From positions 248,001-312,000 of the forward strand of contig NZ_FUKN01000014.1 in the NCBI RefSeq assembly GCF_900163785.1: a DNA stretch of 64,000 nt, read 5' to 3'. A program made the position numbers and the translations under genes. The notes under the pieces are model-generated. The model ran no database searches. It saw only the letters and a program-made list of their open reading frames with translations, and was not told where the DNA came from. Within the stretch, counting starts at the first letter, position 1; each line of letters opens with the position of its first letter. Origin of the DNA: Psychrobacter sp. JB385 (GTDB taxonomy: Bacteria > Pseudomonadota > Gammaproteobacteria > Pseudomonadales > Moraxellaceae). Below are positions 1-8,087 of the stretch, one piece after another.

Positions 1-749
1 CCATCAGCGTTTAGACTCTTTAGATAGTCTAAACGCTTTTTCATATCGCTTTCAGAGAGCTGTTTGATAACAAAACCTTTCGGATTATCTGTTCGTCGCT
101 TCACCTTATAGATTGGTGAGAGATAAGGAATAATCTTGTGGGTATTACTATATTTTTTTGTTTCTTCAAATGCAAAATCAGCTGATATCTTCCATTTTTC
201 AAAATCCTCTCCATCGTAGTTATATAATACTGGGCTTAATACGGTAGTCAAAGAAGCAATATTGGCATATTTTTCATTCAGTTTACTATACTTAGATCGC
301 TGAAAATTACTGCCAACAGTGTTCTGAGGTAGTAAGCCATAAACTCCTACAAGATTATTACCATTATTTTTGTGATATAAGTTTAGGGTTTTCTCGACTG
401 TAGGTAGTATGGTTTCGGGCTTAATTTTATTACCAATTTCTATATCAAATGATATTAAAGCATCCGAGTTTCCCCTCGATAATTTTGCTACTTTTTCGAT
501 CTTAACAGGATCTGGTTTATCTTGGGTAAACATGCCTTTTGGATAGATAACAAAAGCTTTTTTAGTGCCATACTGTGTGAGGTAATCATCTAAATTCTTG
601 GTTTGATGTAACTCACCTTTCTCTAAGTAGTATTTCCACGGAACAAATGTGTATACATCGAAACAATAAACCTTAGAGCTAACCATTAACAATATAAATA
701 CAGCTGTAAATTTATTTAAGTGAAAAGTAGAGCACGTATATTTATTCAT
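1..749 (-). CDS. Secreted protein of unknown function, possible glycoside-hydrolase-like barrel (C-terminus cut by window edge)
   Basis: An open frame starts at an ATG at 749-747 and runs without a stop to base 1, giving at least 249 residues. The N-terminus has a basic start (MNKYTCS), a hydrophobic stretch (TAVFILLMVSS) and a likely cleavage site near YCFD, so it looks exported. The mature part alternates strand-like segments with helices: VIYPKGMF, ALISFDIEIG, LVGVYGLLP, HKIIPYLSPIY. This spacing, and the acidic FDIE motif, recall TIM-barrel glycosidases such as hyaluronidase-like enzymes. That assignment is an inference from pattern only; no family was firmly recognised. It lies on the same strand as the polysaccharide genes that follow and shares their AT-rich composition, so it may act on a surface polysaccharide. 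There is a 144-base gap between it and the ATP-grasp gene upstream. Confidence 0.72.
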   Translation of the reverse strand, partial: MNKYTCSTFHLNKFTAVFILLMVSSKVYCFDVYTFVPWKYYLEKGELHQTKNLDDYLTQYGTKKAFVIYPKGMFTQDKPDPVKIEKVAKLSRGNSDALISFDIEIGNKIKPETILPTVEKTLNLYHKNNGNNLVGVYGLLPQNTVGSNFQRSKYSKLNEKYANIASLTTVLSPVLYNYDGEDFEKWKISADFAFEETKKYSNTHKIIPYLSPIYKVKRRTDNPKGFVIKQLSESDMKKRLDYLKSLNAD

Positions 750-893
750 AATAATACCTTTGATAATTGGTATTCTTGTTTGCTTTCAGAAGGACTTAGC
801 CATTAAGCAGATAGGTTATGTATATTTCTAATATAATAAAATTTTTTCAATTAACGGCAATTATATTTTTTACCAAGCTATAAGTCGATGAAT

Positions 894-1928
894 TTATACC
901 TGATAAAACCTCAGATAATTAGAGAAGATACTACCCTTTAATAAATCTTGAAATAACCTTGCTTCTGCTTCACTAAACAGCTGACCTAATTGCTTGTCTA
1001 ATTCTGGACTATATTCTGGGAAATAACGTCCAGGATGTGGTGTCAACTCTCCTAAGTAGTAGCCATCTACACCTTTATAAAAATCGATGCGCATAAATGG
1101 AGCAGGAATGTTCAGAGATATTTTTTTAGCATACTCTATGACTTGGGATTCAAACCCTGTTCCTTCGAACCATGGTTGGCTGCGACGTTCGCTCTCAAGG
1201 ATATCACCTTTCTCGTTGTACCAGCACTGATAGGCTTTATCGGCTCTTTTTATTTCTAATACGGCTCCGATTTCTCCATAATAAGCATATACTTTTATAT
1301 CATGAGCTGCTTTTCCATCACGGTTCAATATGAGCGTTTCAGTCTGCCATGATCCTTGAATTTTTCTACGAGCTATCTCTGCTTTGAATGCTTCCAAGCT
1401 TGTAAAAGTATCGTTTGTTTTGACTTCTACTATGTTCTCACTATTAAAATAGAAGAAAACGTTTCTAGATGAGCTATCAAATGAGGGTTTAATGACGATA
1501 GATTCAGTAAATTCAATATTCTCAAACTTACATTCACTTTGAATCAATTGTGGCGTAGGGATATCTAAAGACTGCGCAAACTCCTGATCTGTCTTTTTGT
1601 TATTATTCCAAGGAGAAATATTACAGTCTATAGCACTTAAATGCTGTTTAAAGCGCATATACTCTATTTGTTTGGCAACATGAGAGTATGAGGAAGGTAG
1701 AGACATATAGGGTGCTATATATGTTTGTCTAATCTCTTTAGAAGGAATGACTTTATATACAAGCTCCAATGCTTCTACGTACTCTTGACTATTATAACCA
1801 TATTGGAAGGCAATGTTGTTTAACATTAGGCGGATAGATTGTTGATTATTATCAAGTTGTTTAATATTTATCTTAAGCTGGGCCAGAGTGTTATTATAAA
1901 TTTTTGACTGTGTCGTTGAGTCCGGCAT
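894..1928 (-). CDS. ATP-grasp enzyme of a polysaccharide locus (TupA-like)
   Basis: 344 residues with no signal peptide. The N-terminal 110 residues are helical and not recognised. The rest has the ATP-grasp layout: an ATP-binding lysine region (SIVIKPSFDSSS, near residue 145), a central DIKVYAYYGEIGAVLEI segment (about 213-230), and the C-terminal metal-binding motif RIDFYKG..YYLGELTPHPG (about 279-300), where Asp, Glu and Thr normally hold magnesium. ATP-grasp enzymes join a carboxylate to an amine or thiol. TupA-like members occur in capsule and teichuronopeptide loci, where they add amino acids to uronic acids. That would fit the neighbouring uronate-forming dehydrogenase, but the substrate here is inferred. 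The start lies 2 bases from the end of the glycosyltransferase gene, so the two are translated from one transcript. Confidence 0.75.
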   Translation of the reverse strand: MPDSTTQSKIYNNTLAQLKINIKQLDNNQQSIRLMLNNIAFQYGYNSQEYVEALELVYKVIPSKEIRQTYIAPYMSLPSSYSHVAKQIEYMRFKQHLSAIDCNISPWNNNKKTDQEFAQSLDIPTPQLIQSECKFENIEFTESIVIKPSFDSSSRNVFFYFNSENIVEVKTNDTFTSLEAFKAEIARRKIQGSWQTETLILNRDGKAAHDIKVYAYYGEIGAVLEIKRADKAYQCWYNEKGDILESERRSQPWFEGTGFESQVIEYAKKISLNIPAPFMRIDFYKGVDGYYLGELTPHPGRYFPEYSPELDKQLGQLFSEAEARLFQDLLKGSIFSNYLRFYQV

Positions 1929-1930
1929 AG

Positions 1931-3022
1931 TTATACTAAATCCCTTAGTGGTGAATACCCATATTTGTTAAAACCAGAATCTTTTGCAGTGGTTAGAGAT
2001 CTATTTCTTAATAGTCCAACAGCCAGAGGAAGCTTAATATAGCTAATAGAGCTTTTTCCATATTTTAATAGAAGAGCGTTAAGTAGTCTCTTATCTGATT
2101 CAATTCTATATCTATCATCAAACCCGCCTATCTCTTCTAATTTATCTCTACGAATCATCATTGAAGAGATATTTAGCCTCAAAAGTGGATAGTTCTGTCG
2201 ACAGCTAGGTAAGCCTGTTTTTTCCTCGACTCTGAAAAAATTTGAAAAATTCGCTACAGTATTACTATTCTGTAATAAATCTTGTAATTGGATAGATACA
2301 CGTTCTGGGTGTGACCAATCATCTGAATCTTGAAATGTTACAAATTGGCCAGAAGATTGTGATATACCAACATTTCTAGCATAGTAAGTACCATTATTTT
2401 TATTCAGCTCAATGAGTTTAATGGTTGGATACTTCTTGATTATTTCTACGGTATTATCAGTACTGGCATCATCTACAACGATAACTTCAATATTATTGGC
2501 TGTTTGATTTAGTAGAGAGTCTATACAGTTTTCTACAAACTTTGCAGAGTTGTAAGTAGTAACGATAATACTAACTGTCTGATTATTTTTAATTTTTTTT
2601 AATTTTTTATGATTATTGCCGATAGTAAGTTTATTGTATTTAACTAAACTGATAGGCTGTAGCCCGTATTGACGATAAAATCTATAAACGAATATTTTTG
2701 CCAGCCATGGCTTATGTCTCATCAAAGCAGTTTTTATAGAGACAAGAGTATCTGCGTGGCTATAAAGACGTAGGGAAGGAGTATCGCCTGAAGCCATTCT
2801 TAAAGTATCTTTGAATGGTCTAGGAATATCATTTCTTTGGTTGCATAATTTTAAAGTGGTTTCAGGATAGACATAGCCTATTCTATATAAAAACGTAAGC
2901 GCCTCTCTTCTTTCCAAATTAATAATAACACTATTCTGTAGCAGACTCTCAATTAAAGAGTCTGCGTTATCATATTGCTGAGTTTGAACATAGTGTTCAA
3001 ACTCTTTCAAAATTTCATTCAT
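1931..3022 (-). CDS. Glycosyltransferase family 2 protein
   Basis: 363 residues. A GT-A fold starts near residue 148 with SIIVTTYNSAKFVENCIDSL, followed by VIVVDDASTDNT and, about 50 residues later, the DXD-like metal site FQDSDDW. These are the marks of family 2 inverting glycosyltransferases that use nucleotide sugars. About 145 residues come before the catalytic domain; they are helical and may be a TPR-like or docking region. No membrane segment is evident, so the enzyme probably works at the cytoplasmic face on a lipid-linked acceptor. It sits 3 bases from the dehydrogenase upstream and 2 bases from the ATP-grasp gene downstream. It therefore probably adds one sugar of the same repeat unit. 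Donor and acceptor cannot be read from the sequence. Confidence 0.85.
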   Translation of the reverse strand: MNEILKEFEHYVQTQQYDNADSLIESLLQNSVIINLERREALTFLYRIGYVYPETTLKLCNQRNDIPRPFKDTLRMASGDTPSLRLYSHADTLVSIKTALMRHKPWLAKIFVYRFYRQYGLQPISLVKYNKLTIGNNHKKLKKIKNNQTVSIIVTTYNSAKFVENCIDSLLNQTANNIEVIVVDDASTDNTVEIIKKYPTIKLIELNKNNGTYYARNVGISQSSGQFVTFQDSDDWSHPERVSIQLQDLLQNSNTVANFSNFFRVEEKTGLPSCRQNYPLLRLNISSMMIRRDKLEEIGGFDDRYRIESDKRLLNALLLKYGKSSISYIKLPLAVGLLRNRSLTTAKDSGFNKYGYSPLRDLV

Positions 3023-3025
3023 GTA

Positions 3026-4285
3026 CTATAAACGCCAGTCAGGGTTCACTAATGCGCCTTTAACATCAATGACTACTTTAGGTTGAGTACAAAAGCTATC
3101 AATTTCGTCGTCTTCACCAACGAATTCTGAGTGGTTAACTGCGACGATAACAGCATCGAAACTGTTTTCTTCAATATCTTTATAATCTACATGCTCAACA
3201 TTTAAGTGATTCCAATCTTCTTCAGCAACCCAAGGATCGGAATAAGTCATTTTTACGCCATATTTTTCGAGTTCAATACCAATATCTGTAACTTTGGTGT
3301 TTCTTACGTCAGGACAGTTTTCCTTGAAGGTAACTCCTAAGAGTAGAATACGAGCATCTTTAATATTTTTTCCGTATGAGATAAGCTTCTTGATGGTTTG
3401 TTCAGCAACAAATTTACTCATAGAATTGTTGATGGCACGAGAAGTTAAAATCAAATTAGGGTTGAGTCCCAAAGATGATGCTTTATGAGCCAGATAATAA
3501 GGGTCTACACCAATACAATGTCCACCTACTAGACCAGGCATAAGCTTAATAAAATTCCACTTAGTAGCGGCAGCCTCAATTACTTCATGAGTATCAATAC
3601 CAACTTCGTTAAAAATTAGAGCGAGTTCATTTATCAGAGCGATGTTGACATCACGCTGAGTGTTTTCAATAACTTTAGAGGCTTCAGCTACTTTTATCGA
3701 AGAAGCTTTAAAGGTGCCAGCAGTGATAACTGAGCCATAAAGTTCATCTACCACATCTGTGTAGTAAGCGTTTGAACCTGACGTTACTTTCAAAATATTT
3801 TCCACAGTGCGCAGCTTGTCACCTGGATTAATACGTTCTGGAGAGTAGCCTACGCCGAAATCCTCATTCAACTTTAAACCAGATTCTTCTAATTCTGGAA
3901 TACAGACTTCTTCTGTAGCACCTGGATATACTGTGGATTCATATATAACAATGTCATCTTTCTTGAGAATTTTACTCAGCATTTGTGACGCTTTAACCAA
4001 TGGAGATAAATCTGGTAAGTTATTATCATCAATTGGTGTTGGTACAGTAATGACAAAGACGTTCGCTGTAGATAAATCATTGGTATCAGAAGTGAAGGTA
4101 AGGCGAGAGGTATTCTGTAAGTATTCGCTAGTTACTTCGCGAGTTTTATCAATGTTATTGGACAATTCATTGATACGGGTTGTATTTATATCGAAGCCTA
4201 TAACGTCATATTTTTTTGCAAACGCACAAGCTAAAGGTAAACCTACATAACCCAACCCTATGATTGCAATTTTTTTGGAGTTCAT
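3026..4285 (-). CDS. tviB: UDP-N-acetylglucosamine 6-dehydrogenase, TviB/WbpO type
   Basis: 419 residues, close to the usual length of about 420-425. The NAD-binding motif GLGYVGLPLA is at residues 10-19. The Vi-type signature STVYPGATEE and GYSPERINPGD follow, and the catalytic-cysteine loop GGHCIGVDPYYL is near residue 255. The C-terminal UDP-binding domain contains GVTFKENCPDVRNTK. Enzymes of this group oxidise C6 of UDP-GlcNAc (or the galacto or manno epimer) in two NAD-dependent steps to the uronate. This supplies an N-acetylated uronic acid to a capsule or O-antigen; Acinetobacter calls its homologue gna. It is complete, with all catalytic motifs present, unlike the dehydrogenase-like gene at 8088-9488. 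It sits in a tight minus-strand cluster and presumably shares its promoter. Confidence 0.88.
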   Translation of the reverse strand: MNSKKIAIIGLGYVGLPLACAFAKKYDVIGFDINTTRINELSNNIDKTREVTSEYLQNTSRLTFTSDTNDLSTANVFVITVPTPIDDNNLPDLSPLVKASQMLSKILKKDDIVIYESTVYPGATEEVCIPELEESGLKLNEDFGVGYSPERINPGDKLRTVENILKVTSGSNAYYTDVVDELYGSVITAGTFKASSIKVAEASKVIENTQRDVNIALINELALIFNEVGIDTHEVIEAAATKWNFIKLMPGLVGGHCIGVDPYYLAHKASSLGLNPNLILTSRAINNSMSKFVAEQTIKKLISYGKNIKDARILLLGVTFKENCPDVRNTKVTDIGIELEKYGVKMTYSDPWVAEEDWNHLNVEHVDYKDIEENSFDAVIVAVNHSEFVGEDDEIDSFCTQPKVVIDVKGALVNPDWRL

Positions 4286-4327
4286 TGAATGGCCTTTTGA
4301 TATGAATTAATTAAATAGTAATGAATA

Positions 4328-5314
4328 TTAAATAGTGACTGTAAAATCATAGGCATAATAGCAGATATAAAATAACTGAGGAAGTGACGGTGTGTTTGAT
4401 TTTCTATCACTAGTACTTAAGCCTTTGTAAAAAGGTTTTCCTAATACTGTAACTGCTTTACCTCTCAGCAAGGCCTCAAACCCGCCAAGAGACGTAATCG
4501 TATAGACATGATCTATAGTCTCCAAAGCATCGACCAAATGAATAGGCTGTGTCAAAATAAGACAGTTTAGCTCATTCAAAGTACTGGTAATAGATAAGTC
4601 ATTTAGGGTCATTGGATGTGGTTTGACGATGATTTGTGCTTCAGGGTTTTCGTCAATGGCCTTATTAACGACATCTAGTAGAGTAACACCAATACCGCCA
4701 CCATATTTTAATGAGTCATCATATGGCACTTGACCTAAGACTAAGATGCGTTTTCTGTTCTTAATACCATATATTGGGGCGACATCGACATAAGGTTGAT
4801 GATTATATTTGCTCACACGCTTTGACACATAATAATCAAGCATCTCCTGTGCTAACGTTTCATCATAGCCATCCTGCTCGAAGTCAAAATTAGCAATCAG
4901 GTCGGTGAGATCGTTGGGACGAGTGGTATCAAAATATGGTGCCTGGCTATCCATCACAATAGATAATGGTGGCGCGCTACTATCATCATTAGGACCTGAA
5001 CGGATAAAACCATCTTCTAAAAAGAAGACATCGAGGTCTTGCTCACGTATATAATCAATGAAAAAATCAGGCGCTTTGTAACCCCAAATATATACAACAG
5101 GATTTACGCGTTTGATAAAAGGTTTGAGCCATTGTTGAAAATAGTTCTCATCAAAATGGCGCTGTATTTGTATGTGCGACGATTCTAATATCCAATTTCC
5201 AACGTTATCTTTCCATGGCAACATGCCGATAACCAAAGCCAAGCGCTGGTGCGGTTGCCAGTAGTGTCTGCAATAACCTGATAATAGAGGTAGAATATAA
5301 GAGTTGAAGTTCAT
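4328..5314 (-). CDS. KpsC/LipB-like capsule polysaccharide protein, single domain
   Basis: 328 residues. The motifs EDGFIRS, PPLSIVMDSQAPYFD, ILVLGQVPYDDSL, IIVKPHPMT and TITSLGGFEALLRGKAV match the KpsC/KpsS family, whose members transfer Kdo to the lipid anchor of capsules or to related acceptors. Full KpsC proteins carry two such domains and are about twice this length; this one has a single domain. The C-terminus is odd: after GLSTSDR and LPQLFYICYY the chain ends in AYDFTVTI and lacks the usual tyrosine/proline-rich ending (roughly YPRYxxP). It is the first gene of the minus-strand cluster and diverges from galU, with 176 bases between the two starts. Family assignment is good; the exact acceptor sugar is not known. 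Confidence 0.78.
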   Translation of the reverse strand: MNFNSYILPLLSGYCRHYWQPHQRLALVIGMLPWKDNVGNWILESSHIQIQRHFDENYFQQWLKPFIKRVNPVVYIWGYKAPDFFIDYIREQDLDVFFLEDGFIRSGPNDDSSAPPLSIVMDSQAPYFDTTRPNDLTDLIANFDFEQDGYDETLAQEMLDYYVSKRVSKYNHQPYVDVAPIYGIKNRKRILVLGQVPYDDSLKYGGGIGVTLLDVVNKAIDENPEAQIIVKPHPMTLNDLSITSTLNELNCLILTQPIHLVDALETIDHVYTITSLGGFEALLRGKAVTVLGKPFYKGLSTSDRKSNTPSLPQLFYICYYAYDFTVTI

Positions 5315-5394
5315 AGTAGGCTTAATGAGCTAATTTAGTAACAGACAACCGAAGACACATAAATGATATACCCAGAGAATACATCTAAGTTATA

Positions 5395-5452
5395 CACTTG
5401 GGTTACTTAAAGTTTATTGAGTTATAATTCTCTAATGATACTTTATAATCAC
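5395..5452 (+). promoter_or_regulatory. Candidate promoter region for galU
   Basis: Two TATAAT boxes lie at 5423-5428 and 5444-5449 in the gap between the divergent capsule cluster and galU. A TTGGGT hexamer is at 5398-5403 (19-base spacing to the first box) and TTGAGT at 5417-5422 (21-base spacing to the second). Spacings are long for sigma-70, so this is a tentative reading. Confidence 0.35.
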
Positions 5453-5490
5453 CTGAACTTCACTGATCTCACTCACACAGCCCAAATAAT

Positions 5491-6375
5491 ATGAAAAAAA
5501 TAACCCACGCTGTCATCCCCGTCGCAGGTTTTGGTACGCGCATGCTGCCTCTATCCAAATCAGTGCCAAAAGAGTTATTGCCTTTAGGCAATCGCCCTGC
5601 GATTCATTATGTCGTCGAAGAGGCCATTGCCGCTGGTATTAAGCACATTGTTTTGGTTGGTCACGCACAAAAGAGCGCGATCGAAAACTATTTTGATATC
5701 AATGCTGAGCTTGACACTCAATTGCGTCATAAAGGCAAGAATGAGCTGGCAGATAGCTTAAATTGGTTGCCAGCTGACGTAACAGTGTCGATGATACGCC
5801 AAGGTAAGGCATTGGGCTTGGGCCATGCAGTATTGGCGGCGCGCCCTATCATTGGTGAGCATGATTTTGCGGTATTATTGCCTGATGTGGTGCTCGATCC
5901 TTTTACCACCGATATGTCTACTGACAATTTAGCGTTTATGCTTGATGCGTTTGCTAAAGACAATCATTCACAGATACTTGTAAATACAGTGGCCGATGAA
6001 GATGTCCATAAGTATGGCATTGCGCAATTAAATGAAGGGCACAGTGGTAATAGTAAAGTAGGTGATAAAGCGAATGTGAATACTAGCTTTGGGGTTGCAG
6101 GGTTTGTAGAAAAACCTAGTTTAGCAGAAGCACCTTCAAAACTTGCCGTCGTAGGTCGCTATGTATTTAGCAATAAAATCTTCGATTATTTGGCGAATAC
6201 GACTGCCTCAGTGGGTGGTGAGATACAGCTAACCGATGCCATCGATGCACTGATTAGTGAGTATGGGGTTAATGTGACGACCATGCGCGGCGATAGTTAC
6301 GACGCAGGCGACATGCGCTCTTACATGCAAGCATTTATCTATTTTGCCGAGCAGCAATTAGCAGATGATGAATAG
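5491..6375 (+). CDS. galU: UTP-glucose-1-phosphate uridylyltransferase
   Basis: 294 residues, the normal size. The nucleotidyltransferase start motif VIPVAGFGTRMLPLSKSVPK is at residues 8-27, and NRPAIHYVVEEAIAAGI follows. Later come LLPDVVLD (metal-binding Asp), VEKPS and GGEIQLTDAI. The enzyme makes UDP-glucose from UTP and glucose-1-phosphate in the cytoplasm. It feeds capsule, lipooligosaccharide and other glucosylation. It leads a plus-strand cluster with pgi, whose start follows 3 bases after this stop, so the two are probably translationally coupled. The order galU-pgi-(ugd-like)-manB resembles the conserved end of Acinetobacter K loci. Confidence 0.96.
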   Translation: MKKITHAVIPVAGFGTRMLPLSKSVPKELLPLGNRPAIHYVVEEAIAAGIKHIVLVGHAQKSAIENYFDINAELDTQLRHKGKNELADSLNWLPADVTVSMIRQGKALGLGHAVLAARPIIGEHDFAVLLPDVVLDPFTTDMSTDNLAFMLDAFAKDNHSQILVNTVADEDVHKYGIAQLNEGHSGNSKVGDKANVNTSFGVAGFVEKPSLAEAPSKLAVVGRYVFSNKIFDYLANTTASVGGEIQLTDAIDALISEYGVNVTTMRGDSYDAGDMRSYMQAFIYFAEQQLADDE

Positions 6376-6378
6376 CTG

Positions 6379-8052
6379 ATGGCAGAGATTAGCAAGGATA
6401 GAGCGTATAGCAGTGCTCGACATTCTACCTACTGGCAACAACTACAAATGTTGGCCACGCAAGAATGGTCACTGTCTACGCTATTTGCGCAAGACGCTGA
6501 CCGTGCCGCACACTTCAGTACGCAAGCTGGTGCACTGTATATGGATTACAGTAAACAATGCATCGACGATCAAGTACTGATAAACCTCTTAAAACTGGCA
6601 AAAAGCTGCGAGTTATCCGCTCGAATTGATGCGCTTATGCAAGGCGCTATGGTCAATACCAGTGAGCAACGTGCAGCCTTACATACAGCGCTGCGTCTAC
6701 CGTCTACCTCAACCTTACAGATGGATGAACAGAATGTCGTAGCAGATGTGCATCATAGCTTAGCCCAAGTCGCAAAATTGTCAGAGCGAGTTCGTCAAGG
6801 AACGTGGCGCGGGTTTTCAGGCAAAGCCATTACTGATGTGGTCAATATTGGCGTCGGTGGCTCTGATTTGGGTCCGCTGATGGCGACAACAGCGCTGGAT
6901 GAATGGTCAGATACAGAGATTGAAGTACACTTCGTTTCGAACATGGATGGCACTCAGCTTGATAATCTACTAAAGCATTTAAATCCTGAAACGACTTTAT
7001 TTATTATCTCGTCCAAGTCTTTTAGTACTGTTGATACTTTATCAAATGCGAAGACCGCATTATCTTGGTTACTTGCTACTGCCACGCTGCGCGCTGGTAC
7101 TGAAGACAGTGTGCTTCGTCGGCATTTTATTGGTATTTCAGCCAATAGTGACAAGATGAATGCATGGGGCATCCATCCCGAGCATCAGTTACAGCTGTGG
7201 GAGTGGGTGGGTGGTCGCTTTTCTTTATGGTCAGCGATTGGGTTGGCGATTGCCATTCGTATTGGTATGTCTCAGTTTCAGGCGCTCTTAAGCGGTGCTC
7301 ATAGTATGGATGCGCATTTTGCCGAAGCGGATTTTGCCGAAAATTTGCCCGTACTATTGGGTTTGCTGGCAGTTTGGAACAGTACTTTTTTACGAGTAAA
7401 TGCCCATACGGTATTGCCTTACGATGGTCGTTTAATTTATTTACCAAGTTACTTAACCCAGCTTGAGATGGAGAGTAATGGTAAATCGGTAACTCAGCAT
7501 GGCGACCGTATTGATTATAATACCTGTCCAATTTTATGGGGCGAGATTGGCTCGAATGCCCAGCATGCGTTTTATCAGTTGCTTCATCAAGGTACTCAGC
7601 AAGTCTCTTGTGACTTTATCGCCTGTGTGCGCCGCTATAGTACCGAGGTAAAAAACGCTTCATTACAGCAGCAGCACGAATTGTCTTTGGCCAATTGTTT
7701 GGCACAAAGCCGAGTCCTAGCCTTTGGTAATACAGCCGTTGCAAATATCGCGGGTACCAAAGCGGATGTTGAAACGGACAAATACAAGTATTACCGAGGC
7801 AATCAGCCTTCAACCACAGTATTAATTGATGAGCTGACCCCGCATAGCTTGGGAGCTTTGATTGCCCTTTATGAGCACAAAGTGTATGTCATGGCCAGTA
7901 TCTGGGACATCAATCCATTTGACCAGTGGGGCGTTGAGATGGGTAAGCAAATGGCAGAGTCTGTACATGCTGCTATGGAGCAGGGCGTAGGAGGGCAGTT
8001 TGATACCTCAACTGACCAATTGCTACAGCACATTAAACAGCTATCTCAATAA
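6379..8052 (+). CDS. pgi: Glucose-6-phosphate isomerase
   Basis: 557 residues, close to the bacterial norm of about 550. Recognisable parts are the sugar-phosphate site VNIGVGGSDLGPLM (about residues 154-167), SSKSFSTVDTLSNA, the family signature VGGRFSLWSAIGL (about 277-289), and the C-terminal signature with DQWGVEMGKQMA. The enzyme interconverts glucose-6-phosphate and fructose-6-phosphate. Here it links central metabolism to the sugar nucleotides made by galU and manB. Its start lies 3 bases after galU. The gene is complete and shows nothing unusual. Confidence 0.96.
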   Translation: MAEISKDRAYSSARHSTYWQQLQMLATQEWSLSTLFAQDADRAAHFSTQAGALYMDYSKQCIDDQVLINLLKLAKSCELSARIDALMQGAMVNTSEQRAALHTALRLPSTSTLQMDEQNVVADVHHSLAQVAKLSERVRQGTWRGFSGKAITDVVNIGVGGSDLGPLMATTALDEWSDTEIEVHFVSNMDGTQLDNLLKHLNPETTLFIISSKSFSTVDTLSNAKTALSWLLATATLRAGTEDSVLRRHFIGISANSDKMNAWGIHPEHQLQLWEWVGGRFSLWSAIGLAIAIRIGMSQFQALLSGAHSMDAHFAEADFAENLPVLLGLLAVWNSTFLRVNAHTVLPYDGRLIYLPSYLTQLEMESNGKSVTQHGDRIDYNTCPILWGEIGSNAQHAFYQLLHQGTQQVSCDFIACVRRYSTEVKNASLQQQHELSLANCLAQSRVLAFGNTAVANIAGTKADVETDKYKYYRGNQPSTTVLIDELTPHSLGALIALYEHKVYVMASIWDINPFDQWGVEMGKQMAESVHAAMEQGVGGQFDTSTDQLLQHIKQLSQ

Positions 8053-8087
8053 CTGCCAATACTCCAATCATGCTATAGGGCATTCTT

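Noticed and set aside
7127..7531. 134-codon minus-strand frame inside pgi
   Set aside because: Lies wholly inside a gene with clear family motifs; codon pattern is that of a shadow.
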